NCBI RefSeq assembly: GCF_042670205.1
Contig: NZ_JBHUWD010000026.1
Span: forward strand, 3,540 to 67,539
Origin: Luteimicrobium sp042670205
GTDB lineage: Bacteria > Actinomycetota > Actinomycetes > Actinomycetales > Cellulomonadaceae
Length of the DNA: 64,000 nt
Reading direction: 5' to 3'
Part shown: one piece after another, positions 8,421 through 16,862 of the stretch
How the letters are laid out: each line of letters starts with the position of its first letter
Numbering within the stretch: the first letter of the stretch is position 1
Notes under the pieces: generated by a model
What the model was told of the DNA's origin: nothing
Database searches by the model: none
The model's input: the letters and a program-made list of their open reading frames with translations, nothing else
Translations under genes and position numbers: made by a program

Positions 8421-10037
8421 TCAGGCGCGCGACGTCAGCGTCGGCATCCCGAGCAGCACGGGCTGTCCGGGCGTGGCGGCCCCACCGTGGGCGTGCGCGT
8501 GCTCGTCGCCGCCGAGACCGGCCCGGGCGCGCTCGCGCTGCACCCACGCGTCGCCCGAGCGGGTCCGGCGGACCTCGAACGGACCGCCGCTCGTCGCGGA
8601 GTCCGCGAGGAGGTGGTGCGGGGCGCCGTGCGTCACCTCGACCGTGAGCAGGTCTCCGGGGCGCGGCAGGGGCGTGCCCTCGACGAGCCGCGGGTCGCTC
8701 TTGCCCTCCGCGCCGGTCCGGGCGAGCCGCGCGAGCGCGGGGGGCAGGGCGACGTGGACGAGGCGGTTGTCGGCGGCACGGCCGCTGACGCGGTGCGTCT
8801 CGCCGTCCTTGCGGCCGTCGCCCTCCATGACGAGCACCTCGACCGTGCGGCCGACCTGGCGCTCGGACTCCTCGGCGCTGATCCGCTCCTGGAGCGCGAG
8901 CAGCCGCTCGAACCGGTCCTGGATCACGTCCTTGGGGAGCTCCGGCAGGTCCGCGGCAGGGGTGCCAGGACGGCGCGAGTACTGGAAGACGAAGGCAGAG
9001 CTGAACCTGCTGGCCTCGACCACGCGCATCGTCTCGGCGAAGTCCTCCTCGGTCTCGCCGGGGAAGCCGACGATGATGTCGGTCGTGATCGCGGCGTCGG
9101 GCAGGGCGGCCCGGACCTTGTCGATGATCCCGAGGAAGCGCTCCGAGCGGTACGACCGGCGCATGGCCCGCAGGACCCGGTCCGAGCCCGACTGCAGCGG
9201 CATGTGGAGCTGCGGCATGACGTTCGGGGTCTCGGCCATCGCGGCGATCACGTCGTCGGTGAACGCCGCCGGGTGCGGGGAGGTGAAGCGGACGCGCTCG
9301 AGCCCCTCGACCCGGCCGCACGCGCGCAGCAGCTTCGCGAACGCGCCGCGGTCACCGAACTCGACGCCGTAGCTGTTGACGTTCTGGCCGAGCAGCGTGA
9401 CCTCGATCGCGCCCGCCGCGACGAGCGCCTCGACCTCCGCGAGGACCTCGCCCGGGCGACGGTCGCGCTCCTTGCCCCGCAGGTGCGGCACGATGCAGAA
9501 GGTGCACGTGTTGTTGCAGCCCACGCTGATGGACACCCAGCCCGCGTAGACAGACTCGCGGCGCGTCGGCAGCGTCGACGGGAAGACCTGCAGCGACTCG
9601 TGGATCTCGACCTGCGCCGCCTCGTTGTGGCGCGCGCGCTCCAGCAGGACGGGCAGCGCGTCGAGGTTGTGCGTACCGAAGACCACGTCCACCCACGGCG
9701 CCTTGGAGACGATCGTGCCGCGGTCCTTCTGGGCGAGGCAGCCGCCGACCGCGATCTGCATGCCCGGGCGCTGGGCCTTGACCGACGCGAGCTGCCCCAG
9801 GTTCCCGTACAGGCGGGTGGCCGCGTTCTCGCGGACGGCGCACGTGTTGATGACGACGACGTCCACCTCGCCGGCCGCCTCCGCCTCGGCGGACGCGCGC
9901 GCGTAGCCGGCGTCCTCGAGCATGCCGGCCATGTGCTCGGAGTCGTGGACGTTCATCTGGCACCCGAGGGTGCGCACGACGTACGTGCGGGGGTGCGCCG
10001 GCAGGGCGACGGGCTGGGTCAGGGACTGCGTGGACAT
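8421..10037 (-). CDS. miaB: tRNA-2-methylthio-N6-dimethylallyladenosine synthase
   Basis: MiaB is a radical-SAM methylthiotransferase that adds a methylthio group at C2 of i6A37 in tRNA. The radical-SAM cluster motif CNNTCTFCIVPHLRGKERD is present. So are the N-terminal UPF0004 cysteines, in TLGCQMN, NTCAVRE and GGCLAQKD, and a C-terminal TRAM region. The ATG at 10037 gives 538 residues beginning just before the conserved RTYVVRTLGCQMN, and a TACCCT box lies 7 nt before it. The open frame runs 26 codons further upstream without homology. The 30-40 C-terminal residues, rich in His/Ala/Gly, look unconserved. Confidence 0.96.
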   Translation of the reverse strand: MSTQSLTQPVALPAHPRTYVVRTLGCQMNVHDSEHMAGMLEDAGYARASAEAEAAGEVDVVVINTCAVRENAATRLYGNLGQLASVKAQRPGMQIAVGGCLAQKDRGTIVSKAPWVDVVFGTHNLDALPVLLERARHNEAAQVEIHESLQVFPSTLPTRRESVYAGWVSISVGCNNTCTFCIVPHLRGKERDRRPGEVLAEVEALVAAGAIEVTLLGQNVNSYGVEFGDRGAFAKLLRACGRVEGLERVRFTSPHPAAFTDDVIAAMAETPNVMPQLHMPLQSGSDRVLRAMRRSYRSERFLGIIDKVRAALPDAAITTDIIVGFPGETEEDFAETMRVVEASRFSSAFVFQYSRRPGTPAADLPELPKDVIQDRFERLLALQERISAEESERQVGRTVEVLVMEGDGRKDGETHRVSGRAADNRLVHVALPPALARLARTGAEGKSDPRLVEGTPLPRPGDLLTVEVTHGAPHHLLADSATSGGPFEVRRTRSGDAWVQRERARAGLGGDEHAHAHGGAATPGQPVLLGMPTLTSRA

Positions 10038-10044
10038 CCCCACC

Positions 10045-10050
10045 AGGGTA
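10045..10050 (-). promoter_or_regulatory. -10 box of a leaderless promoter for miaB (TACCCT)
   Basis: On the reverse strand TACCCT is followed by 7 nt and the miaB ATG. No clear Shine-Dalgarno is present except a short G-run. Confidence 0.45.
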
Positions 10051-10174
10051 CGGTGCCGCTCCGACCCGCCGTGTACGGCTCCTGGCCTGCCCGGACCTGG
10101 GTGAACTCGGGGCATCCGTCGACTTGTTGCCGGGTTGTGACCTTTCGTTACCGGCGGGTACGCCGTGCATCGCC

Positions 10175-10180
10175 TATGTT
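10175..10180 (+). promoter_or_regulatory. -10 box of a leaderless promoter for the glutamate importer (TATGTT)
   Basis: TATGTT is followed by 6 nt and the ATG at 10187. It supports both the start choice and the promoter of the four-gene importer operon, which faces divergently from miaB. Confidence 0.55.
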
Positions 10181-10186
10181 CGGTGG

Positions 10187-10942
10187 ATGGATGTGACGTC
10201 GGCCACCACCCCGCTCGTCCGGCTGAGCGGGGTCAACAAGCACTTCGGCGACCTGCACGTGCTGCGCGACATCGAGCTCGAGGTCGACAAGGGCGAGGTC
10301 CTCGTCGTCATCGGGCCGTCGGGCTCCGGCAAGTCGACGCTCTGCCGCGCGATCAACCGCCTCGAGCCCATCGACTCCGGCGTCATCGAGCTCGACGGCG
10401 AGGCCCTGCCCCAGGAGGGACGCGCGCTCGCGCGGCTCCGCTCCGAGGTCGGGATGGTCTTCCAGTCGTTCAACCTGTTCTCGCACAAGACGGTGCTCGA
10501 GAACGTCATGCTCGGGCCGGTCAAGGTCCGCAGGACGAAGAAGGCCGAGGCCCGCGAGGAAGCCCTGATGCTGCTCGACCGCGTGGGCGTCAAGGACCAG
10601 GCCGACAAGCTTCCCGCGCAGCTCTCGGGCGGCCAGCAGCAGCGCGTCGCGATCGCCCGGGCCCTGGCCATGCACCCCAAGGTCATCCTGTTCGACGAGC
10701 CCACCTCCGCCCTGGACCCCGAGATGGTCGGCGAGGTGCTCGACGTCATGGTCTCGCTCGCGCGGGACGGCATGACGATGGTCGTCGTCACCCACGAGAT
10801 GGGGTTCGCGCGCAAGGCCGCGAACCGCGTGGTCTTCATGGCGGACGGGCAGCTCGTCGAGCAGGCGACGCCCGAGGAGTTCTTCACGAACCCCCGCAGC
10901 ACCCGCGCCAAGGACTTCCTGTCGAAGATCCTCCCGCACTAG
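10187..10942 (+). CDS. gluA: Polar amino acid (glutamate-type) ABC transporter ATPase
   Basis: The 251-residue cytoplasmic ATPase energises the importer encoded by the next three genes. Walker A is GPSGSGKST, the signature is LSGGQQQRVAIARAL, Walker B is VILFDEPTSALDPEM, and the switch histidine is in VVTHEMGFA. It belongs to the GlnQ/GluA group of polar amino acid ATPases. The ATG at 10187 is preferred over the longer open frame because the -10 box lies 6 nt upstream. The same importer next to recX/miaB is common in actinobacteria. The symbol gluA is by analogy with the corynebacterial/Streptomyces gluABCD operon; the exact substrate is inferred. Confidence 0.92.
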   Translation: MDVTSATTPLVRLSGVNKHFGDLHVLRDIELEVDKGEVLVVIGPSGSGKSTLCRAINRLEPIDSGVIELDGEALPQEGRALARLRSEVGMVFQSFNLFSHKTVLENVMLGPVKVRRTKKAEAREEALMLLDRVGVKDQADKLPAQLSGGQQQRVAIARALAMHPKVILFDEPTSALDPEMVGEVLDVMVSLARDGMTMVVVTHEMGFARKAANRVVFMADGQLVEQATPEEFFTNPRSTRAKDFLSKILPH

Positions 10943-11004
10943 ACGTGCCGAGGGTCGGGCGGCCGGTCCGCCTTTTTCTCACCAACCAGAAGGGGAACAA
11001 CACG

Positions 11005-11838
11005 ATGCGCAAGCGACTCCTGGGGGCGATCGCCCTCGCAGCGGCTTCGGCCCTCGCGCTCGCGGGCTGCGGCTCGGACGACGGCGGCGGCAGCGGCAGC
11101 GGCAACGGCAAGATCACCATCGGCATCAAGTTCGACCAGCCTGGCCTCGGGTTCAAGGACGGCGACAAGTACAGCGGCTTCGACGTCGACGTGGCCACGT
11201 ACATCGCCAAGAAGCTCGGCTACGACGCCGACCAGATCACCTGGAAGGAGTCGCCCAGCGCCCAGCGCGAGACGCTCCTGTCCACGCACCAGGTCGACAT
11301 GATCGTCGCGACCTACTCGATCACCGACGAGCGCAAGAAGACGGTCGCCTTCGCCGGCCCGTACTTCGTCGCCGGGCAGGACCTGCTCGTCAAGAGCGAC
11401 AACACCGACATCACCGGGCCCGACACGCTCGACGGCAAGAAGCTCTGCTCCGTGACCGGCTCGACCTCGGCCCAGAAGATCAAGGACACCTACGCCAACA
11501 AGGTGAACCTGGTCGAGTACCCGGGCTACGCCGAGTGCGTCACGGCCCTCACCTCCGGTGCGGTCGACGCCGTCACCACCGACGACATCATCCTCGCCGG
11601 CCTCGCGGCCCAGCCCGCCAACAAGGGCAAGGTCAAGGTCGTCGGCAAGCCGTTCACCACCGAGAACTACGGGGTCGGCCTGCCGAAGGACAACAAGACC
11701 TGCCAGAAGATCAACGACGCCATCACGTCGATGATCGACGACGGCTCGTGGCAGAAGTTCCTCGACACGAACCTCGAGGGCACCGGTTACAAGCCGGACG
11801 CGTCGAAGAACCCGCCGAAGCCCGAGGCCTGCGCCTGA
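11005..11838 (+). CDS. gluB: Glutamate-type ABC transporter substrate-binding lipoprotein
   Basis: The 277-residue secreted lipoprotein has a basic N-terminus, a hydrophobic alanine/leucine stretch and the lipobox LAGC with the lipidated cysteine at residue 22, followed by a Gly/Ser linker. The mature part is a family 3 solute-binding protein: IGIKFDQPGLGF, YSGFDVDVATYIAKKLG, DMIVATYSITDERKK and TTDDIILAGL. It captures the amino acid outside the membrane for GluC/GluD. The ATG at 11005 follows a clear AAGGGGA ribosome-binding site in the 62-bp gap after gluA. A second pair of cysteines (KKLCSVTG and YAECVTA) could form a disulfide. Confidence 0.93.
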   Translation: MRKRLLGAIALAAASALALAGCGSDDGGGSGSGNGKITIGIKFDQPGLGFKDGDKYSGFDVDVATYIAKKLGYDADQITWKESPSAQRETLLSTHQVDMIVATYSITDERKKTVAFAGPYFVAGQDLLVKSDNTDITGPDTLDGKKLCSVTGSTSAQKIKDTYANKVNLVEYPGYAECVTALTSGAVDAVTTDDIILAGLAAQPANKGKVKVVGKPFTTENYGVGLPKDNKTCQKINDAITSMIDDGSWQKFLDTNLEGTGYKPDASKNPPKPEACA

Positions 11839-11953
11839 CGGCTGGACGGAAGCCGGGAACCGGGGCCCGCGTGAGCGCACGCGGGCCCCGGCGACCGCCC
11901 GGGCGCCGGGACGCGCGCCGCACGAACGACGACACCGACGGAGGTGAGGACGA

Positions 11954-12652
11954 GTGAGTCAGAGCGACGGATTCGTCTCGCAGTTCGCCGACCTCTTCGA
12001 CCAGTACGACGTCATCGGCGCCTTCTGGGTCAACATCCAGCTCACGCTCTGGTCCGCGCTGTTCGCCGGCATCCTCGGCACCGTGCTCGCGCTGTTCCGG
12101 ATCTCGCCGATCCCCAGCCTGCGCTGGGCAGGGACGGCGTACGTCAACATCTTCCGCAACACGCCGCTCACGATCATCATGGTCTTCCTCACGCTCGGCG
12201 TGTGGGCCCAGCTGCACGTGACGCTGTCCGACGACTTCAACAAGAACTTCTTCCGGCTCGCCGTCGTCGGCCTGTCCGTGTACACCGCGTCGTTCGTGTG
12301 CGAGTCGATCCGCTCCGGCGTGAACACCGTCCCGATCGGCCAGGCCGAGGCCGCCCGGTCCATCGGGCTCTCGTTCCTCCCGTCGGCACGGCTGATCATC
12401 CTCCCGCAGGCGTTCCGCGGCGCGATCGCCCCGCTGGGCAGCACGCTGATCGCACTGACCAAGAACTCGACCATCGCGTCCGTCGTCGGGGTCGCGACCG
12501 AGACGTCGAGCCTGCTGAAGACCATGATCGAGTTCAACTCGAGCCTCATGGTCGCGATCTTCCTGACGTTCGCGCTCGGGTACGTGATCCTCGTCATCCC
12601 CGTCGGTCTCGCGACGACGTCCCTGTCCCGACGCCTGGCGGTGAAGCGATGA
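11954..12652 (+). CDS. gluC: Glutamate-type ABC transporter permease 1
   Basis: The 232-residue HisM-type permease has about five hydrophobic segments and the ATPase-coupling loop in GQAEAARSIGLSFLPSARLIILPQAFR. It starts at the GTG at 11954 with AGGTGAGGAC upstream, and ends in an ATGA overlap with the next permease. A 115-bp gap separates it from the binding-protein gene. It probably forms the heterodimeric channel with GluD. The assignment as glutamate permease rests on the operon. Confidence 0.9.
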   Translation: MSQSDGFVSQFADLFDQYDVIGAFWVNIQLTLWSALFAGILGTVLALFRISPIPSLRWAGTAYVNIFRNTPLTIIMVFLTLGVWAQLHVTLSDDFNKNFFRLAVVGLSVYTASFVCESIRSGVNTVPIGQAEAARSIGLSFLPSARLIILPQAFRGAIAPLGSTLIALTKNSTIASVVGVATETSSLLKTMIEFNSSLMVAIFLTFALGYVILVIPVGLATTSLSRRLAVKR

Positions 12653-13554
12653 GCACGCAGAACGTCCTGTTCGACGCCCCCGGTCCGCGTGGGCGCCGCA
12701 CGATCATGATCGGCAACGTGGTCGGCGTGCTCGTCGTGCTCGCGATCCTCGCGATCGTGGTGCGCGGGTTCGCGGAGAACGGCCAGTTCGCCGCCGACCT
12801 GTGGACTCCGTTCCTCCACGCCGACGCCTGGACGAACTTCCTGCTACCGGGCCTCGTGAACACGCTCAAGGCCGCCGCGATCGCGATCGTCCTCGCGCTG
12901 ATCTTCGGACTCGTCTTCGGGCTCGGGCGCCTCGCGTCCAGCCGGACGGTCCGGTGGGTCTCGAGCGTCGTCGTGGAGTTCTTCCGCGCGGTGCCCGTGC
13001 TGCTGATGATGATCTTCTTCTCGTTCTTCTTCGCGGTGAACAACGTGTTCCAGAGCGCGTACGTACCGCTCGCGGCCGTCGTGGTCTCGCTCATGCTCTA
13101 CAACGGGTCCGTGGTCGCGGAGCTGGTGCGCTCCGGCGTGCACGGGCTGCCGCGCGGGCAGCGCGAGGCAGCGCTGGCCGTCGGCCTGAGCTCGGGTCAG
13201 TCGCTGCGGACCGTCGAGGTCCCGCAGGCCCTGTCGGCGATGCTCCCGGCGCTCCTCAGCCAGCTCGTCGTCGTGCTCAAGGACTCGGCGCTCGGCTACA
13301 CGATCGGCTACCTCGAGCTGCTGCAGCAGGCACGCCACCTCGGCGCCGCGGACGGCAACATCCTCCAGTCGCTGCTCGTCGCCGCGGTGATCTTCATCAT
13401 CGTGAACTACCTGCTGACGCTCGTGGCCGGCCGCGCCCGCCGGCGCCGTCGCCGCACCAGCGGCGGCCAGGGCGCCATCGCGGCGACCACCGCCGTGGCC
13501 ACCGACGTCGGAGTCACCCCCATCACCGGACTCGGCGAGGGTGGCCGCATCTGA
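12649..13554 (+). CDS. gluD: Glutamate-type ABC transporter permease 2
   Basis: The 301-residue permease starts at the ATG overlapping the gluC stop. An N-terminal membrane helix is followed by a long loop and four or five further helices, with the EAA-type loop in GQREAALAVGLSSGQSLRTVEVPQALS. The phenylalanine-rich helix IFFSFFFAVNNVF and the extended C-terminal tail (about 40 basic to Ala/Thr-rich residues) are notable but known in this subfamily. It closes the operon. No strong terminator follows, only the weak hairpin at 13594-13607. Confidence 0.9.
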   Translation: MSTQNVLFDAPGPRGRRTIMIGNVVGVLVVLAILAIVVRGFAENGQFAADLWTPFLHADAWTNFLLPGLVNTLKAAAIAIVLALIFGLVFGLGRLASSRTVRWVSSVVVEFFRAVPVLLMMIFFSFFFAVNNVFQSAYVPLAAVVVSLMLYNGSVVAELVRSGVHGLPRGQREAALAVGLSSGQSLRTVEVPQALSAMLPALLSQLVVVLKDSALGYTIGYLELLQQARHLGAADGNILQSLLVAAVIFIIVNYLLTLVAGRARRRRRRTSGGQGAIAATTAVATDVGVTPITGLGEGGRI

Positions 13555-13593
13555 CCGCTCCGCCCCGCGCTCAGCGCAGCACGCAGCGGTCCA

Positions 13594-13607
13594 GCGCCCT
13601 CGGGCGC
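13594..13607 (+). terminator. Weak hairpin after the gluABCD operon
   Basis: GCGCCC and GGGCGC form a short stem 40 nt after the gluD stop, with no T-run. A possible termination or mRNA-end structure, weakly supported. Confidence 0.3.
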
Positions 13608-13653
13608 AGCGGGCCGGCACGACGGACCGCCCGCACATCGGTCCCCATGCCCC

Positions 13654-13740
13654 CACGCGGGGTACCCGCGAAGTGGTCCCCTCACACGGAGTACCCGTGA
13701 AGTAGGCCGCCCACGCGGGGTACCCCGCGAGGTATACCGG
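13654..13740. repeat. Three 29-bp tandem units of composite intergenic repeat, copy A
   Basis: Three consecutive 29-bp units start at 13654, 13683 and 13712. Each begins CAC, carries a GTACCC core at about position 9 and a GYGARGT segment after it. They resemble but are not identical to the 29-bp units at 28481-28567. The region lies in the gene-free stretch 13555-14060 between convergent gluD and recX. There are no variable spacers, so it is not a CRISPR array. Confidence 0.75.
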
Positions 13741-13865
13741 CGGCCGGTTCTCCGGCGTGAAGGTGCGCCCGACGACAGGGCGAACCCGGAGCGGACGCAA
13801 CGCCGTTCGCGGGCGACGGCGGAGCGAACCGCGGCCGGTCGAGCGGACGCAGGCGAACCGACGGC

Positions 13866-13980
13866 CGAGCGGGCGGGTGCGGAGAGGTGGTGAAGGGCGT
13901 CAAGGAGTGCGCACGGCCCCCAGGGCCGAAGCACGACAGCCCGAACCACCTCGCCGCACCCACCCGCGCACCCAACCACG
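13866..13980. repeat. Conserved block of composite intergenic repeat, copy A
   Basis: This roughly 115-bp block aligns with 28652-28780 at about 80% identity by eye. The best core is 13923-13948, matching 28721-28746 in all but one base. The shared order (29-bp units, then a GGTGCGCCCGA segment at 13759, then this block) shows that the two intergenic regions carry the same kind of element. No convincing gene is seen in 13555-14060, although the reverse strand of the block is open in one frame in both copies. Confidence 0.75.
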
Positions 13981-14050
13981 CGGGCGTCGCCGTCCCACCG
14001 GACCCGACCACGCGGGCGTCGCCGTCCCGCCAACGCGAGCGTCACCGTCC
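13975..14050. repeat. Short direct repeats beside recX
   Basis: The 18-mer ACGCGGGCGTCGCCGTCC occurs at 13978 and 14011, and a degenerate copy (two mismatches) at 14033. The spacing is 33 and then 22 bp. The last copy ends 11 nt before the recX stop codon. This part is not shared with the second composite element. Confidence 0.7.
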
Positions 14051-14060
14051 GCGAGAACCG

Positions 14061-14708
14061 TCAGTCGGACCAGGCGTCCACGTCGTCGCGCGACGCCAGC
14101 TCGTCCCGTTCGGCGCCCAGCTCGGCGCTGATCGCGGCGAGCGCGGGACCAGGCGCGTAGCCCTTGCGGGCGAGCACCCCCATGACGCGCCGGACGCGCA
14201 CGTCACGCTCGAGCCCTGCGGTGCGCGCGAGGCGCTTGCGCACGAGCTCGCGCAGCGCGGCGTCCTCGGCGTCGTCGTCGATGGTCTCGACGGCGGCGCG
14301 GGCGTCGTCGTCCTCGATGCCGCGCCGTCGCAGCTCCGCCGCGATGCCGCGGCGGGACAAGGATCGCTCGGCGAGCTGGCTGCGGGCGATCATCCCGGCG
14401 AGCTCGGCGTCGTCGAGCAGCCCGACATCGGTGAGGCGCTCGACGAGCTCCTCGACGACGTCGTCGGCGTAACCGCGCCGACGAAGCCCGTCGGCGATCT
14501 GGCGGCGTGTGCGGGGAGCGCCCGTGAGCATGCGCAGAGCGACGGCCCGGGCCGCCTCGAGCTGCTCGTCACGCGAAGCAGGGGCGTGCTTCGCGTCCGT
14601 CTGCGCTCGAGGGGCCCGGGCCCGAACCTCGTCACGTGCGGACGAGGCCGTGTCGCGGCGGCGCGCGCCGCCGCGAGACGTGTTGGACCGGCCTGAGGGG
14701 AAGGTCAT
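14061..14708 (-). CDS. recX: RecA regulatory protein RecX
   Basis: The 215-residue RecX binds RecA filaments and limits their activity. It has a disordered basic N-terminus of about 45 residues, then three-helix repeats typical of the family: ALRMLTGAPRTRRQIADGLRRRGY, GLLDDAELAGMIARSQLAERSLSRRGI and VMGVLARKGYAPGPALAAI. It lies 11 bp downstream of recA on the same strand, the usual actinobacterial arrangement, and should be co-transcribed with it from the SOS promoter. Confidence 0.95.
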   Translation of the reverse strand: MTFPSGRSNTSRGGARRRDTASSARDEVRARAPRAQTDAKHAPASRDEQLEAARAVALRMLTGAPRTRRQIADGLRRRGYADDVVEELVERLTDVGLLDDAELAGMIARSQLAERSLSRRGIAAELRRRGIEDDDARAAVETIDDDAEDAALRELVRKRLARTAGLERDVRVRRVMGVLARKGYAPGPALAAISAELGAERDELASRDDVDAWSD

Positions 14709-14719
14709 GGCCGGGTCCG

Positions 14720-15808
14720 TCAGAACGGTGCCGCCGCGCCCTTCGCGGCCGCGGCCTTGGGGGCCACGGCCTCGGTCGCGCCGCCCGCCTCCTCGGCGGG
14801 CGCGTCGACGCGGGCGCCGACACCGAGCTTCTCCTTGATCTTCTTCTCGAGCTCGTTCGCCAGGTCGGGGTTGTCGCGCAGGAACGAGCGCGCGTTCTCC
14901 TTGCCCTGGCCGAGCTGGTCGCCGTCGTACGTGAACCAGGAGCCGGACTTGCGCACGAAGCCGTGCTCCACCCCCATGTCGATGAGCCCGCCCTCGCGGG
15001 AGATCCCCACCCCGTAGAGGATGTCGAACTCCGCCTGCTTGAACGGCGGCGCCATCTTGTTCTTGACGACCTTGACGCGCGTGCGGTTGCCGACCGCGTC
15101 GGTGCCCTCCTTGAGGGTCTCGATGCGGCGGATGTCGAGGCGGACCGACGCGTAGAACTTGAGCGCCTTGCCGCCGGTCGTCGTCTCGGGCGACCCGAAG
15201 AAGACGCCGATCTTCTCGCGGAGCTGGTTGATGAAGATCGCCGTGGTGCCCGACGCGTTGAGCGCGCCGGTGATCTTGCGCAGCGCCTGGGACATGAGGC
15301 GGGCCTGGAGGCCGACGTGGCTGTCACCCATCTCGCCCTCGATCTCGGCCTTGGGCACGAGCGCCGCGACCGAGTCGATGACGATGATGTCGAGGGCGCC
15401 GGAGCGGATCAGCATGTCGGCGATCTCGAGCGCCTGCTCCCCCGTGTCCGGCTGCGAGACGAGCAGCGCGTCGGTGTCGACGCCGAGCTTCTTGGCGTAC
15501 TCCGGGTCGAGCGCGTGCTCGGCGTCGATGAACGCCGCGATGCCGCCGGCCCGCTGGGCGCTGGCCACCGCGTGCAGCGCGACGGTCGTCTTGCCGGAGG
15601 ACTCGGGGCCGTAGACCTCGATCACGCGGCCGCGCGGGAGCCCGCCGATGCCGAGCGCCACATCGAGCGCGATGGAGCCGGTCGGGATGACGTCGACAGG
15701 GGCACGGCCCTCCTCACCGAGGCGCATCACCGAGCCCTTGCCGAAGTTTCGGTCGATCTGGGCGAGGGCGGCCTCGAGCGCCTTCTCGCGATCTGCTGGT
15801 GCGGGCAT
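14720..15808 (-). CDS. recA: Recombinase RecA
   Basis: The 362-residue RecA forms filaments on single-stranded DNA, catalyses strand exchange and triggers LexA self-cleavage. Walker A is GPESSGKTT, Walker B lies in LDIIVIDSVAALVPKAEIEGE, and loop L2 lies around FGSPETTTGGKALKFYAS. I start it at the ATG at 15808 because AAAGGTGG lies just upstream and homology begins with PADREKALEAAL. An in-frame ATG at 15862 would add 18 residues with no ribosome-binding site. No intein is present, unlike some mycobacterial recA genes. The C-terminus is Ala-rich. Confidence 0.98.
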   Translation of the reverse strand: MPAPADREKALEAALAQIDRNFGKGSVMRLGEEGRAPVDVIPTGSIALDVALGIGGLPRGRVIEVYGPESSGKTTVALHAVASAQRAGGIAAFIDAEHALDPEYAKKLGVDTDALLVSQPDTGEQALEIADMLIRSGALDIIVIDSVAALVPKAEIEGEMGDSHVGLQARLMSQALRKITGALNASGTTAIFINQLREKIGVFFGSPETTTGGKALKFYASVRLDIRRIETLKEGTDAVGNRTRVKVVKNKMAPPFKQAEFDILYGVGISREGGLIDMGVEHGFVRKSGSWFTYDGDQLGQGKENARSFLRDNPDLANELEKKIKEKLGVGARVDAPAEEAGGATEAVAPKAAAAKGAAAPF

Positions 15809-15959
15809 GTCAGCCACCTTTGCGCTTTTCGCGCCCGTGCGGCGCGTGTTCGTCGTTGCCATCGGTGAAGACGCTACGTGCGGCCACCGACATCGTCCCC
15901 GGCCGATCTCCCGGCTGTGTACGACGCCCCGTGGTCGCGAGGATGTGGACCACCCTACC

Positions 15960-15973
15960 CGAACAGGTGTTCG
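15960..15973 (-). promoter_or_regulatory. LexA (SOS) box of recA
   Basis: The perfect palindrome CGAACAGGTGTTCG matches the actinobacterial SOS box CGAACNNNNGTTCG. On the reverse strand it sits 2 nt upstream of a TAGGGT -10 box (15952-15957), so LexA would block the promoter. The leader to the chosen recA start is then about 140 nt. The box is visible; LexA binding is inferred from the family rule. Confidence 0.88.
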
Positions 15974-16067
15974 ATCGGCGGCAGGTCGCCCCGACACGCC
16001 GGGGCCGGCGTGTCGCGACCTCCGGCGGCTGCCGTCGACCGCGCTTCCGGGCGAGCGTCGCCGCAGG

Positions 16068-16862
16068 TCAGCGACGGAGCCCGGGCACCTCGGCGCTCTC
16101 GCCCGGCGCGAGGACCACGGCGCGCGTGCCGGGAGCGTGGAGCGCGACCTCGTGCGCGAACAGCGCTCCGGGGCGATCCATCCACCCCGGCGGCACGTGC
16201 CGCCCGCCGGGCGCGTGCAGGGTCCCCCAGTGCACGGGCACGGCGACGCCCGCACCGACCAACGCGCACAGCTCGGCGGCCTGCAGCGGCCCGAGGTGCC
16301 CGCCCGACAGCCGCGGCCCCCAGCCCGAGACCGGGGCCAGCACCACGTCGGGCGACCGGCCCGCGAGCACGGGCACGCCGGCGAGCTCCGGTGCGAGCTC
16401 GGTGTCGCCCACGGCCCACACCGCGAGCTCGTCGCCCGGGGTCCCGCCGTCGAGCAGGAGCAGGTGCCCGTTGGCCGCGTTCGGCCGGTGCGGCATGGGG
16501 CGGTGCCCGTGCACCGCGGGCGTCAGCCGCACGCGTGCGCCCGGCGCGACCTCGACCACCTCGTCCGGCCCGAGCCCGATCGCGCCGCGGATGCCGTGCG
16601 AGCGCAGCCAGCGCGCGTTCGACGGCGCCGTGAGGACGGGGACGTCGCCCAGCAGCCGTAAGGAGCCGAGCTCGGCATGGTCGTGGTGGAGGTGCGAGAG
16701 CAGCACGGCGTCGACGTCGTGCCAGACGTCCGCGGGGCGCCCCCCGCGCCTCCGCAGCACGCCGGCGTGACGGTGGAGCAGCGGGTCGGTGAGCACCCGG
16801 ACGCCGTCCCGCTCGAGCAGCACCGTGGAGTGTCCGAGCCACGTGACGGTCAGCGCGGTCAC
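16068..16862 (-). CDS. MBL-fold metallohydrolase (UlaG-like)
   Basis: The 264-residue metallo-beta-lactamase-fold hydrolase has its zinc motif HLHHDH in VLLSHLHHDHAELGS, and further metal ligands are probable in HGHRPMPH and PVHWGTLH. The N-terminal TVTWLGHSTVLLERDGVRVLTDP is typical of the UlaG/YfhI-like group, whose substrates are mostly unknown. The start GTG at 16862 overlaps the stop of the upstream phosphodiesterase gene as GTGA, so the two are coupled. The open frame upstream of 16862 belongs to a shadow of that gene. Confidence 0.85.
   Translation of the reverse strand: MTALTVTWLGHSTVLLERDGVRVLTDPLLHRHAGVLRRRGGRPADVWHDVDAVLLSHLHHDHAELGSLRLLGDVPVLTAPSNARWLRSHGIRGAIGLGPDEVVEVAPGARVRLTPAVHGHRPMPHRPNAANGHLLLLDGGTPGDELAVWAVGDTELAPELAGVPVLAGRSPDVVLAPVSGWGPRLSGGHLGPLQAAELCALVGAGVAVPVHWGTLHAPGGRHVPPGWMDRPGALFAHEVALHAPGTRAVVLAPGESAEVPGLRR

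Noticed and set aside
10165..11004. Long upstream extension of the glutamate-binding protein frame
   Set aside because: The extension overlaps the ATPase gene in another frame. The lipoprotein signal peptide starts at 11005 after a good ribosome-binding site.
13682..14011. Reverse-strand open frame in the composite repeat as a gene
   Set aside because: There is no ribosome-binding site and the frame runs through tandem repeats. Kept only as a finding about the substitution pattern, not as a coding feature.
15808..15862. Longer recA start at 15862
   Set aside because: It would add 18 residues with no ribosome-binding site, while AAAGGTGG stands just before the ATG at 15808. It cannot be fully excluded.
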